From: Humulus lupulus
Lineage: Eukaryota > Streptophyta > Magnoliopsida > Rosales > Cannabaceae
Assembly (NCBI RefSeq): GCF_963169125.1
Contig: NC_084794.1
Coordinates: 223,011,409-223,075,408, forward strand
Direction of reading: 5' to 3'
Length of the DNA stretch: 64,000 nt
Position numbers and translations under genes: made by a program. Under the pieces are notes generated by a model. That model searched no databases, had not been told where the DNA came from, and saw only the letters and a list, made by a program, of their open reading frames with translations. This document shows, piece by piece, positions 31,387 to 42,974 of this stretch (positions are counted from its first letter, which is position 1; every line of letters begins with the position of its first letter).

Positions 31387-31707
31387 AAAGTGCAAGGATG
31401 GTGGTATGACACTTGTGCCACCATTCATGTAACGTATGATAGAGAGATCTTCAAAACTTTTGAAGAATCAAAGGATGGCCATGAGATCCAAATGAGAAAT
31501 GAGCATAGATCCAAAGTGTTGGACAAGGGGAAAGTTGATCTCTACTTCACATCTAGAAAGAAAGTTCTTTTGACTAATGTGTTGTATGTTCCAGATATGA
31601 GTAGGAATCTTGTTAGTGAGAACTTGTTGAGAAAATCGAGCATCAAAACGGTGTTTGAGTCTGGCAAGCTAATTTTGTCTAAAGAGAATTACTTTGTGGG
31701 GAAATAA
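31387..31707 (+). pseudogene. Element C protease
   Basis: WWYDTCATIHVTYDREIFKT carries the copia protease active-site region, with DTC where DSG/DTG is general. This may be a family variant or a damaged residue. VLLTNVLYVPDMSRNLVSE follows, the conserved copia motif before integrase. Confidence 0.75.
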
Positions 31708-31733
31708 TATGTTTGTGATGGAATGATCAAATT

Positions 31734-32804
31734 TTGTACAAAGACTCATGTTTTGATAATAATGCATGTACATCTTCCTCTTATATGCTTGGCTTTGATT
31801 ATATTACTTTGTGGCATAATAAACTTGCTCATATAGATTATAGTACAATTAAAAGAGTTATCAAATGTGGTTTAAATGTATGCAATGATGTTGAGCATGA
31901 TAAATGTGAATTATGTATTAAATCTAAGAAGGTAAAGAAACCTTATCCAAGTGTTGAAAGAGAAACTAACTTGTTAGATTTGATACATAGTGATTTATGT
32001 AAATTTAATAGAATAATTACTAGGGGACATAGGTATTTCATTACCTTTATTGATGATTGTTCTAGATTCACGTATGTGTACTTGCTTAATAATAAGGACG
32101 AGGCCTTTAGCATGTTTAGAATTTATAAAACCAAAGCTGAAAATCAATTGGAAAAGAAAACTAAAGTAATTAGAAGTGATAGGGGCGGTAAATACTTTTC
32201 TAATGATTTCAATGTGTTTTGTGAAATGCATGGTATAATACATGAATGTACAACCCCTTATACACCCCAAAAAAATTGTATAACGAAAAGAAAGAATAGT
32301 ACATATGTTGAAATGATAAATGCTATGATATTACATGCAAGTTTGAGTTTTGCTTTGTGGGGAGAAGCCTTGCTATCCGCTTGTCATATTCTAAACTGGA
32401 TTCCTCTAAAGAAGAGTGAAATTTCACCATATGAGATATGGAAAGGAAAGAGGCCCAACCTAAGGTTTTTCAAAGTGTGGGGGTGCCTTGCCTATTGCAA
32501 GAGCACGAAGCCTAAAATGACCAAGCTGGGTCCAAGGGCCATCAAATGTGTATCTGTAGGCTATGCCTCAAATAGCAAGACCTATAGGCAATTAGAATTG
32601 GAGTCTAATGTGATAATTGAATCAAGAGAAGTTGAGTTCTTTGAGAATTTTTTGTATAGTGACAATAAGCCTCGAGAATGATCTCATTAGAAGGAACTCA
32701 AGAGGAGTTACCTTCAAGGGTTGTAGAGCAACCAAAATTGCCTAGAAGAAGTCTAAGGCTTAAAGAGAATGAATCACAAAATAAAATCTCTCAAGTGGTG
32801 ATTA
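31734..32804 (+). pseudogene. Element C integrase and linker to RT
   Basis: The HHCC domain is visible (LWHNKLAHIDY ... CELCIKS). Core Asp residues are in LIHSDLC and RSDRGGKYFS. The third catalytic residue should be the Glu of the copia AERKN motif, but the sequence reads CITKRKNSTYVEM, a Glu-to-Lys change. GKRPNLRFFKVWGCLAYCK and SREVEFFEN follow. A separate frame (32678-32804) encodes LPRRSLRLKENES, the linker before RT, then homology ends. Confidence 0.82.
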
Positions 32805-33617
32805 GTGGTCAAAAGTGCACATTTTTTCAATTTAAATGTCAAAATAATTTAAATTTAAATTGATATTTTCATGAAATTAATGTGATATATTATTACATTG
32901 GAAGTATTTGATCTTAATTTAATTTATTTATATTTTGCAGAAAATAAAGTGTATTTTGGCACTTTGAAATAAAGAAAAATAAAATAATTAAATATGAAAA
33001 CAAATGGTATTTATGCATGAGATGAGCCCAAAAGAAAAGGTGGCATTTTTGAAAGAAGAAGTCCAATTGCACAATGGCCCAACCCATTCTCTCTTGCCTC
33101 TACGCCTGCCATGTGTGCATCGGGCCCACCAAGCTGCCTGCCTCCCCTGAGCCGACCAGCCGCCTGTGCCAGCTGACAACACTGCTGTCGCGCGTCCCCT
33201 AGCCTCAACCTACGTGCAGCATCTACTCCCAAAATATCTTCCACCTACTCCTCATTTCAGCTTCCCCTTATTTTCCACTTGCAAAGACAAATAAATGAAA
33301 GATAACTAATATTATAGGCAAAGTCTTCCATACCTCACACGACATTGGGGTGTACTTATTATACACTTGTCATCATGTAAGATATTTGAAATTATAATTA
33401 TAACGTGAACTACAACCGATTGTGGCAATAATGTCTTTTTTTTTGTAAGAATTAAAGTTGAGCTTTCTGACACAAAAAAATGGTAAAGTGGGGGCATTAA
33501 GGACAATTTTAGTAGAAGTTGGATTTTATTTACGAATTTGGTTACGTAAAAATTTACCAGTAAGTAAGTAATTAAATCCTTCTGTTACATAATCCAAATC
33601 AAAGAAACAGTAATATT
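32805..33617 (+). mobile_element. Possible partial LTR (TGATTAGTG family) and spacer
   Basis: TGATTAGTGGTCAAAAGTGC at 32805 resembles the start of the solo LTR at 34714 (TGATTAGTGTGTAAATTTGA). Both continue A/T-rich and then turn C/G-rich with CCTGCC/TGCCTGCC strings (33060-33230 here, 34910-35250 there). After about 33300 I see nothing recognisable. No end or target duplication was identified. Confidence 0.35.
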
Positions 33618-34713
33618 TGTTGACGCGATTTTTCACCAACAGTAGATTAAGAAATCCAATAAGAAAGATATTAGTACTCTTTTCTAAACCGTAATGAATT
33701 ATATGAACAACTTCTCACACTCAAAATTTTACATGGTTCAGTGGTTAAAATACACCTAGTCCACGGGACAATATTATTAATCTCTTACAACTTCTGCAAA
33801 GTTTCTGTATTACAAAAAGCCGTCATTTTTCCTGTCCATTATCCCTGATATTTATAGTGGATATTCCTGGACAGGTTTGGGTAACTGTGTGCATAAATAT
33901 GGTAAACAATCAGTCAAGATAATTCCCATTTACATAGGGATACGATTGCCTATGGAAATTACTCCCGTTATCTTGGGCAATAAATGTGTAATATAGCCTG
34001 GGCATTAATGAACGTATAAGGGACCTCCAAGTCTTTCAGGATCCTTCACTATGCGTCATAACTGGGTTTCCACGAGCTGGTGATCGAAGAGTGTACGAAA
34101 TTTAGTTTGGATTAAGTTCGAAGCATCCTAAAGGCGATCTGGCCATTACATGTCCCAAACTGGAATATTGTCTTGAGAGGCGATCTAGAGATTATCCACA
34201 TGTCGCACTGCCAAGTCCTAACTCGAGTTGCTCACATCAACGTTAGCTAGATGTTCTACTCACCTGATTTTTCCATGTGTTTATTTGACAGCTGTTGTAA
34301 TGCCCTGGTTAGCAAAGACCATCACATTGTGTACTTTAAATAGTGCTTAACTCGCTAAACGAGTCATTAGGCCATAAACGTGAATCTAAGTGTTATTAAT
34401 GGGCCAGGGTTAAAATCTCGGTCAAAAGCAATGGATATATTTGATTTAAAACGTTTAACTGTACATGAGATCCCATAAAAGTGTTTACAAAGTTGTTTAC
34501 AATCCAAAATGGTCATTACAATTCAAAAGTTACAATCTCGCGACCTAAGTGGCAAAAATAGGGTTAAACCCTAATTCCCCTGAGAAACACCTTGGTCGTG
34601 GTGGTCAAGCGGCCGCATATGTACACATTGCCACCTAGGATCTCCACTCAAGGTTGGGTAAGCTTTTCTTTCCCTTTACCTGCACCACATAGCACCCGTG
34701 AGCCAAGGCTCAG

Positions 34714-36090
34714 TGATTAGTGTGTAAATTTGAGTATTTTTAGGTGCTATTTGTGTACATAAATTAGAATTGAGTTATATATTTTCATCATTTTAATTGA
34801 AAAATAGTTTTAGATTGAAAATATAAATTTAATATGATTTTGTGCTTAAAATTCAGATTGGGAGTAAGAAAATGGTAAAAATAAAAAGGATTCCAAGCTC
34901 AACCCAAACCCAATCCGGCCCAGCATCCCTTCCACTACCATCTAACATGTGTCTACATTTGATTCGTCAAGCCGAGTCGCCTGGAGCTGAGTTGAGTTGC
35001 TTGAGCTGCCTGACGTGTGCCTGCCGAAGTCCTGCCTGCTTGACATGTGTCCCACCAGCGACTGACGAAGCCGAGCCGAGCCATCCCACCACGCCTGCCA
35101 CGACCTGACGTCTGACTGCCTGCCATGACCTGATGTTTGACCGCTTGCGCTTGTTGAGCCAGTCAGATGCTGCCACGTCGCCCAGATGTCCCCCATGGCC
35201 CAACACCACCTCTGTCGAGCCAACCAGCAAACGACACGTGTCAAACGTGTCTCCCTCATTATTGTAGCATGTCTCCCACTTTCATAAGCTTTTGTAGCCA
35301 TTTTCCCACTATATTGTACACGATTTTACACATGTTGGGTCCTATTTTCACTATAAATAGAGAGCCAAATGTAAGGAAAAAGGGATCAGATTGGAGAGTG
35401 GAAAAAGACACTTTGTATTTTGTTTCTTTTCTTATTTCTAGTTTAATTTTGCTTGTTTTAGGTGACAAAATGAGTGAATTATTTTAGAAATATTGGTGAG
35501 GTTAGAGTGTAGTTGTTGTACTTTTCATTCTCAATATTGATATTGATTCTTCTTATGCTTCATTTCCATATCTCATTAATTATTTTATTTCTCATCTTCT
35601 AATTTCTTTTCTAAAATTATTTAGCATCTTTTACATAAGTTCAGTCATGCTTTTCTTATGTAACTTAGATTGTTAATTTATTTTAGTATATTTGTTATAT
35701 TGTATGTCTTTTACTGCATTCTGCCAGTGGTATTTTGTCACTCTTGGATATATAATATGATATGCTATGAAATTAGGAGTTAGATTCAATTTAATCTAGA
35801 TTATTTAATTTGTGCTTTTAACATATACATCTTCCAGTTGCAATTAATGGTATAGAATTGCAACAGTGTTTTGAATTAATATCAATATTAAAATAAGTTT
35901 TACAGCACTGCATCTCTACCTTGCCATGCACTTTATCTGATCATTTTACTTTCACAAAATCCATTTCTTCAATTCTACTTTATTTTCATATTTTATTTAC
36001 TAATCAAATATTTAGTTGTGTTTACCTTTATGTGGATACGACATAGCCCGATTACTACTGTGACCGCTTAGGAGTTATTGGGCGATATCA
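34714..36090 (+). mobile_element. 1377-bp solo LTR nested in a solo LTR
   Basis: Starts TGATTAGTGTGTAAATTTGA, ends GGGCGATATCA. Flanking 5-mers are CTCAG (34709-34713) and CTCAT (36091-36095), a duplication with one change. Removing it restores the chromovirus LTR order seen at 26440 and 55380. TATAAATA at 35352-35359 is a probable promoter on the + strand. Internal C/G-rich repeats with CCTGAC/CTGCCT lie at 34970-35170. The family is not identified. Confidence 0.8.
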
Positions 36091-36169
36091 CTCATCAAGA
36101 AAACTTATTACTGCATGTATGCAAATATTAATAAATGATTGTTCTGAGGCTTGCAGCCCTAACCAGATG

Positions 36170-36572
36170 ATGACTGTTAAGTCATTCTGGGGTCCTGCAC
36201 CCTGAATAGATGACTAATAAGACATCCCAGGGTCCTGTGCCCTGAATAGATGACTAATAAGACATCCTGAGGTCCTGCGCCCTAAGCCATGTGACCATCA
36301 AGTCACTTGAGCCTTTTAGCCCTGGCTTTGAGTAACTAGCCATAGACTAGCCAAGCGCTTTAGTTTTCTTCGACCAATAGGTCAGACAAGCATATAATGC
36401 TATTGTTGATTAGATCTAATCATATTGACCAGCGTTCAATGCGCTATTTCCGCTCTTTACTCATAACTCAATTCCATACGACAAGCGCTCAGTACTATTG
36501 CCGATCTTGACTGATAAGTCAGAGCTTCATGACCAGCACTTAGCACCATTGTCCTTTATGACTAATAAGTCA
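36170..36572 (-). repeat. Stem-loop and 40-bp repeats in chromovirus solo LTR
   Basis: ATGACT-GTTA-AGTCAT (36170-36185), GTGAC-N6-GTCAC (36291-36306), GACC-AATA-GGTC (36372-36383), TGACT-GATA-AGTCA (36508-36521) and TGACT-AATA-AGTCA (36559-36572). GGTCCTG starts at 36191, 36231 and 36271, a 40-bp period. This is the counterpart of the array at 25932-26302. Confidence 0.75.
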
Positions 36573-37506
36573 GTGCGTTGCTTAGATAAGCAATGCAATC
36601 AAGCATACACAATGCAACAGATATCCAAATATACACTCAACATGCTTCAACAATAATCATGCATGTCACACAATGGGTGCAGTTTTCTTACCTCAAGCTC
36701 GAGCGTAAAATAAGTTACGGACGACCCTTGAGAACGATCTTGTCCTTAGGCCCTTAGCGGTAACCTAATCATAACCAAATATGAAATCTCATTAATAAAA
36801 TGAGTTATAAAAGATTCCTGGACCAAATCCTAGCCCCCGGGACCTCGAATCCTACTAAAACGGGTTGTAGATTCATTGCCAAGCCTTAAGGTTTGAAAAC
36901 CCGCACTTAAAACCAAGTAAAACTAAGCCTGGCCAAAAACAGACAGGCGGGCCGCGACCTGCCCCCAAGGGCCACGACGCTCCTCCTAGACAGACAGGCC
37001 CCCTGTCTGGGTGCCAAGGGTAGGCTGTGACTTGCCCTTGAAGGTCACGGCGTGCCTGCCAGATAGAGCCCATTGAAGGCTTTGGGGTTAATTCAAGTCG
37101 CGGCACCCATGAACTCGGCCGTGACACCCATGAACTCGGCCGCGACTTGACCCTGCGAACTCAGTTCCCTTGCATTTTTCTCAATTCAAACTCAGCCCAA
37201 CAATCCCAATATCAAAACCAAACCCCAACATAACATAACCACCCATCTAGCAATAAAACCCAAGCTTCATCACACAAAAACACCATCAAATACTCAACTC
37301 CATAATCAAACTTCCATGTTTAAAAAATAACCTAAAAAACAGAGTAAAACTCAAGGTTTAAACTTAAAATCATTACCTCAACTATGAATTAACACCTTTA
37401 GTTGCTGCAATTCAATCCTAAACTCTCAAGCCTCAAATCCTCAAGCTTTAATCTTCTAGCTTTGGCTCAAAACCAAACCGAGTGAGAGAGAGAGAGGAAG
37501 TGATCA

Positions 37507-37545
<39 letters not shown>

Positions 37546-38126
37546 TTCTGATTTCTTTGTTCCTTCCACAACTTTCCCTCCCTTGGTCAAGCCTATCTAA
37601 AGCCTAAAATGACTAAATGCCCCTAGGGCCATCCTAAACCCTCAAAGCCACCCAATGGCATTTTTGTCATTTCCACCTACCCTGTTAATCATAATTAACG
37701 TCCTCCGATTTTCGTTACTCCAAATATCCTAAAATAATTATCAAATCATTTCCCATTACCCCGCTCATCCCCGGTAATGTACTAAACACCAAGTTACCCC
37801 TAGGCTCACCCCGAGCCTAGCAATTAACCCTGTTATGACCAAACCGCTAACTTACTTCCTAGGATCGTCTCATGTCTAATAGCTCAAATATAATCACATA
37901 ATAATGTGATCTCACCCATATATCACATACATGCACATAAATATAAAAATATAGCCATATAATACAATGCACATAATCATGCATATAATCATATAATAAC
38001 ACATTAAATCAATTATGACCCTCCTGGCCCACTAATCCAGGCACTAAGCCACATTAGGGAATTTGGGACATTATAGCTATACCCCTAGCTGAGTGATTGA
38101 GTCCACGCTTATTTTGGGGTATAACA

Positions 38127-38140
38127 TATTCCCCCCAAGC
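38127..38140 (-). promoter_or_regulatory. Polypurine tract of element D
   Basis: The minus strand reads GCTTGGGGGGAATA immediately before TGTTATACCC at 38126. This fixes the orientation of element D. Confidence 0.8.
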
Positions 38141-38360
38141 TCCTGCTCGTGCTTGATGTCATCATTCTCTGACACACAGTAGGGGCTTTTAGGCTTCTGT
38201 CATGTGAAATCATGGCTGCCCACTATTCGAGTGTTAAACACATGGAGGACTATGATAATTGTCCTATCAAATTTTTGCCACCGCATGGTTCATTTAATCT
38301 TGGCCTTTGGATCCCGAGTTGACCTAATCGAACGAGCTAGATTAATTTCCAAAGTTTACA

Positions 38361-38369
38361 TATAAATAG
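38361..38369 (+). promoter_or_regulatory. TATA box for the accessory gene of element D
   Basis: ACATATAAATAGGGAG lies about 730 bp upstream of the proposed start at 39091. It is the counterpart of the minus-strand TATA at 23530 in element B, which lies about 710 bp upstream of its start codon. Confidence 0.55.
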
Positions 38370-39090
38370 GGAGATCAGGTCTAAACTTCACCACCTTTGC
38401 ATTAAAAAACTTTCCATTCAGAAACAAAACCTCCCTTTTTCTCTCAAAATTCTTCATCATTCTTCCATTTTTCAGAAGCTTTCAAGCTCCTACCATTGGA
38501 ACCACCAGCATCCTCGTTGAGTAAACAAATAAACTATAAGTACCTCTTCATCTTGTTTGAGTCTTTCACTTTTTATTTTCTAATAAGTTCCTTTTATTTC
38601 AATTTTTTTTCTCAGTATTGTTTCGTATTCTAGCCATGTCTGAGTTAAATAGGGATTTTTTTTAGGCTAAAAGAACGATACTAGACTTGTTTAGGAATAA
38701 GGTGTTTGAAAACTAGGCATTTTTTATGGGTTTTGTAAGGAAATCTTCGTTGATGAATCGACTGAGATACCTGTTTAGATGTAGAAGTTGAGAGGTTTTA
38801 GGTTTGGCTATAGGTAGCTTAAGGGTCACGATTCCTTAAGCAGTTTTGCATTAAATCGCTTTCAAAAAGATGACGGGCTTGACACGCGAATCCCGAAGTA
38901 TTAGGAAATTCCCCTAGTCTATAGCGTATGGCAACATGCATTGACGCTAGGGTACCTTTTAGCTCGTGTATATTCTAGGCTAATAAATCTGAATTTAAAC
39001 CCCAGGATCTTTGGACCTTTGTCGCCGTAGCTAGACTTTATTTTAGGTCGCTACTAATTAGGCCGCTTTGTCATCATGCGAGCTAGATCA

Positions 39091-41130
39091 TGGCCCAACA
39101 AAAGAAAAATGTTACAGGATCTTCTTCTCAGAGCAAAGATAAAGGCAAGCAGATTATGTCTGAATCTCCTGTTCCCACTTCGGCCCAATGGTGGACAAGG
39201 AGATCATAGTAGATCCTGACGCCTTTTTCGAGGTCGAGCACATTGTGTCCCGAATAACGACTCAAGGTAAGGTGAACAAGATATTGTTGAGGCACGGGAT
39301 CGAGACGAGGACTGATGGCCTTGTTACCCGACCCTCGCTGGAAGGAGAGTGGAACTGCACCCCACTTCAAGATGACTTCGAGCCCTGGAGTGATGAGCAC
39401 CTGAAAGTAGGTGCTTTCTTTCCCTGGATCAGTACTTCATATACTTTTTAAACTACATTGAACTGTCTCCATTCCAGCTCCCACCAAACTCGTATCGCCT
39501 TTTGGTGGGGCTAAAATATTTATTTTTGAGTCATGAGTGGGAGGTCCCCACCCAAACCGATATTATATACTTCTTCTGCCTCAAAGCCAGCCCTAATCAG
39601 AAGGGGCGAGGTGACAGTTTCTACTACCTCACTCGTTTCCCAAACACGACCTCCGTCATCGACCTCCCCAGCCACCCAAATGACTATAAAGATTAATTCT
39701 TTATGTCGAATGGGTTCAAGAACTACACTCACCAGTACTTCAACCATCCTCATAAGTCTCCTAACTCTCCAAACTCCATACGTGAATTCCCTTATTTTTT
39801 ATTAAGTTTAACCCTCTTAACTGAGTTTGTTCTTTATGCAGCTATATTCAAGAGGACAGGGCAATTAGAGACCCTTGGAGGTAAATACGAGATGCTGTCT
39901 CATCTTCCTTCGAAGGAGAAGGAATTTTGAAAGGTAGTGAATGATGCTACCATGGTGCCCTGCAATCTGATCTGCAAAGATCAGACATTGGCTATCAGAA
40001 CCCGAGGTCCGCCCCCTGTGCTTCCCGAGCTTCCCCCTCCTTAAGAAGTCCTATCTGCTATTGAATATGTCGAGGAGGAAGAAGAGGTGGCACCGCTAGT
40101 GTGCAAGAGAAGAGCTCCTGAGGATGGGCATCATCCTGACCCAGACCGAGCTGAGTTTGGGGTAATAGCCAGCACTTCCGGCCAAGGTAATCATTATAGA
40201 GAATTATATCGAGTTGGTGCCAGTTTTGGGCTAATCCAATTCAACCCACATTGGCTCGTGAGTCAACATCTTGTTGACCCGGCCCTGATCACTACCCTCC
40301 TCCAATGTGTGGACAATCTGGTGGTACGCTATGACCATAGCTACCCCAGATGCATTGTTGTGGTAGAAAATACCCTCCACTTTAGGTTAACTATTTTTTA
40401 GGAATATGGTACGAATCGTAGGACATGTCCTTCCTTATGTCAGGGTGTTTTCTTACCCGGTTTTAAGCAATCTGTAGATGAGTCCAGCTCGGAAGAAGAG
40501 CCTGAAACCCCTAGGACCCAAGGTGTAATAATTCTAGAGTCCCCATACCTTCAGTAGTCCAGGAGTTAGAGGTTTTACCCAATCCAATTCATAACCCTGA
40601 GTCGATCGTAATAGATTCCTCCTCTAGCTCGGAGGGTAGGGTTCTTGCTCTGTTCTTTTATTATTTTGACTAACTATTTTTTGTATCTGAATCATCTGCT
40701 CGTTCCTTTGCAGGCGAAGAGATGGATTTGACGGATGCCTTGGGTTTAAAGGGTGCCTTCAAGGATGGTGGGGCCGGAGCTGGGCCCGTGATAAAAAAGG
40801 CTAGAGTGACAAAGAAACATGCCTCCAAGACTGAAACTTCCACCGAGTCTCCTGTCAAAGATAAAGGTGCCAGCTCCACCTAGGAGCAGCAACAACAAAC
40901 TTAGCCCCCAACTCTGGTAACGATAGTCACCATCTTTGAGGCTCCTCCTCCTCTTCCTTGATATGTACCTGCCCCGGTTCCTTAGGTTATTCAAGGTGAA
41001 GCCCCCTCCATTCAGATCCTAGTAAAACCACTCAAGCTAGCAAGGATCCCACAAGCCTTCCAAGGGACTGTGCATTAGATGGTGAGCCATATGGTAGGCC
41101 ATGCATACAGAGCAAATGTTAAGGATATGA
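39091..41130 (+). pseudogene. Antisense accessory gene of Tat element D
   Basis: Runs on the + strand, opposite to element D's gag-pol. ATG 39091 starts MAQQKKNVTGSSSQSKDKGK. The frame shifts near 39188, then DPDAFFEVEHIVSRITTQGK corresponds to FEVEHYWSSVT of element B. A later segment (39450-39690) gives LNYIELSPFQLPPNSYRLLV and then IIYFFCLKASPNQKGRGDSF, clearly parallel to FQLNTNSYRVLSAL and ILYLFCLKSNPSRARGGDG. Exon-like blocks follow at 40050-40400 and 40710-41050, the latter Lys/Ala/Pro-rich. Stops and frameshifts show decay. A coiled-coil C-terminus is not evident before the sequence breaks off near 41150. Confidence 0.7.
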
Positions 41131-41159
41131 TATTTTAGTCTCTAAGCATATTTACAGAT

Positions 41160-41569
41160 ATTTATATAAAAAAAAAAAGAAAAAGAAAGACAAAGTGCCT
41201 TTGTGAGGGATAAACCACTCACCTCTTGGAACCTTTGAAGACAAAAGCACCACCAAGCTAAGAAAAGAAAGTGTAGTATTTGTCTTTGAGAAGAAGACCT
41301 ATTTATAGGAGGATCAAACTCATCCTAGCCGTTGAATCCAATATTGGATCTATGGTCAAGGGTGAAGCCAAACACCCGCATTGGGATCTGCGAAGCCAAA
41401 TGATAGGCTCACATTTATCCTCAAGGAATCATGAGGATCACCATCCCAAAGTGTGTTACTTCACACCTACAAAGCAAAGAAACACATTAACACCACAAGC
41501 GACTTGAATGCACCATACTGAAAAGTCTACTGGAGCGCCTAAAGGCCCTCCCATAGACTGGGGGGCAAG
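41160..41569 (+). mobile_element. 3' internal end of a Tat-like element with polypurine tract
   Basis: Upstream of the LTR at 41570. Ends in the polypurine tract ACTGGGGGGCAAG (41557-41569). On the minus strand CCTATAAATAGG (about 41300-41311) could be an antisense promoter like those in elements B and D. Left limit is uncertain. Confidence 0.45.
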
Positions 41570-42974
41570 TGTGGATACCAAAATTTTAGTTGCACAAGAC
41601 CCTTCCTCGTGACCCTCAAAATATAGGCTCAGAATGGAAATAGCCAAGACCGGCCTTGCACCATGCGCCAAAGGCCTAGCAAGGCACGCACCTCTCTTAT
41701 AGAGCTTCTCTTCGTGCCCAAGCTCAGGTAGGATCACCCCTCAGAACTAACGACGCGTCTTGCACTGAGGGTCCCAAGGGGGCGGATGTCTTGCTAGTAA
41801 TTTCCCACCTCACACTGAGGCCTTACGAGGCATAGCCTCACACCCGCATACATTCGTCTCGCACAAGCTCCTTGTGAGGCATGGTGCCTCGCGCCACAAG
41901 CTCCGTCTCACGCCAAGGATTTTGTCCACACGCATGCATCTCCCACAAGGGCCTTGCGAGGCATGGACTTGCGCCACAAGCTCCGTCTCATGCCAAGGGT
42001 CTCACCCTCACTCACTCATCTTGCTTAAGCGCCTCGCAGGCATGGTGCCTCGTGCCACAAGCTCCGTCTCGCACCAAAGGTCTCGTCCACACGCATTCGC
42101 CTCGCACAAGCACCTCGCGAGGCATGGCCTCATGCCACAAGCTCTGTCTCACGCCAAGGGTCTTGCCCCCATGCCTTTGCACCTCACGCCAAGGGCCTCA
42201 CAAAGCATTATCTCGCGCACCAACCTCCACCTCGTGCCAAGGGTCTCGTGAGGATCTTTCCTTCCATGCCCCTTGGAACCATATCTTCCATGACAACCCA
42301 AAAAGACTTCAACACTTAAAAGTTAAGAGAATAGGATACACTGTGAGGATGAAAATTCACACGTGACCATAAGAGCACGTACATGTGCAAAATGCACAGA
42401 AAGGTAGTGAACCTTGTCCACCCCAGGTACAAAATATGTACGGGGGTGCGACTTTGAAAACCTCAGATGTCTGACCCTAACTCCACGCTAGACAAGTAGT
42501 GGTTGTATGCGCAAGGTACGTGACGTGGTCCTTCCCAGCCGGCCTCTGACATTGGTACTAAACAAATAGTGGAGGTACAACCAGGTACTAAAATTGAGGT
42601 GCTCCCACAGACCCTTGGCGTGTACTGGAGCCGACCACCACAATCCTAGCACCACTACCATCTGTAGACTGCATATGCAGGGTCGTGTCCCCAGGGAAAA
42701 CCATGTATAGTGAGTCAATAGTGCTCTACTATAAATATGGTCTCCCTTCACCTGAGAAAAGAGGGGAATGGGGAGAATTTTGTAACCAGTTGTTGCTAAT
42801 GAAAACATATATTCCACATTTTCTCTATTTTTCACTCTAGAATTCTAGTATTTACATTTTTTGTTCTTAAATTCATAAGGAAGTTTGCTTGAAGTTTAGT
42901 CAGTTTAAGTTCACTTCTTTTACAACTCACAAAGTTCTTGATCTAACTTAGTTGACGAGTTCTTACCGCCAACA
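41570..42974 (+). repeat. LTR of Tat-like element (element G-related)
   Basis: TGTGGATACC at 41570, directly after a polypurine tract, to CGCCAACA at 42974. The end hairpin is GTTGACG (42951-42957) with CGCCAAC, matching the LTR end at 61140-61163. The right end abuts element D's RT at FNKMF. No left counterpart of this element remains, so it is a 3' end fragment or a rearrangement. It contains an 80-bp minisatellite (41880-42210) and a TATAAATA (42731-42738). Confidence 0.7.
41880..42210. repeat. 80-bp minisatellite (four units) within LTR
   Basis: GCGCCACAAGCTCCGTCTC-like units start at 41891, 41971, 42052 and 42132. The units are CpG-rich with GCCTCGCG and GCATGG. The long + strand frames here are products of the repeat. 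Confidence 0.85.

Larger units (their letters stand above)
29554..32804 (+). mobile_element. Element C: truncated Ty1/copia element
   Basis: Starts inside element A's RT with an LTR-like segment (about 29554-30430), followed by decayed gag (30480), protease (31387) and integrase (31734-32681). It stops at about 32804 before RT, at a TGATTAGTGG boundary that looks like another LTR start. RT, RNase H and the 3' LTR are missing. Many frameshifts and stops show it is old. Confidence 0.75.
34296..38075 (-). mobile_element. Chromovirus solo LTR (element A family), interrupted
   Basis: On the + strand it reads TGTAATGCCCTGG at the left and GGGACATTATA at the right, the reverse complement of the element A LTR. 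Candidate target duplications are GCTGT/GCTAT (one mismatch). The 1377-bp solo LTR at 34714-36090 plus its 5-bp repeat interrupts it. The remainder is about 2.4 kb, similar to element A's LTR. It contains 40-bp repeats (36191-36290), TGACT-N4-AGTCA stem-loops and GA microsatellites (37483-37496, 37514-37539). No internal genes, so a product of LTR-LTR recombination. Confidence 0.85.
33618..38126 (-). repeat. 3' LTR of element D (split by nested solo LTRs)
   Basis: In minus sense it starts TGTTATACCCCAAAATAAGC at 38126 and ends TGTTGGTG-N8-CGTCAACA at 33641-33618. The chromovirus solo LTR 34296-38075 interrupts it, flanked by GCTGT (34291-34295) and GCTAT (38076-38080). Native LTR sequence is thus 33618-34295 plus 38081-38126, about 720 bp, close to element B's 797 bp. 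Confidence 0.8.

Noticed and set aside
33011..33244. Minus-strand ORFs of 64 and 77 codons
   Set aside because: In a C/G-rich part of a probable LTR remnant; no family resemblance.
34842..35301. ORFs of 88-119 codons on both strands within the 1377-bp solo LTR
   Set aside because: They follow CCTGCC/CTGAC repeats; both strands open equally, no motif.
41881..42366. 125- and 161-codon plus-strand ORFs
   Set aside because: Encoded by the 80-bp minisatellite; internally repetitive peptide without known domain.
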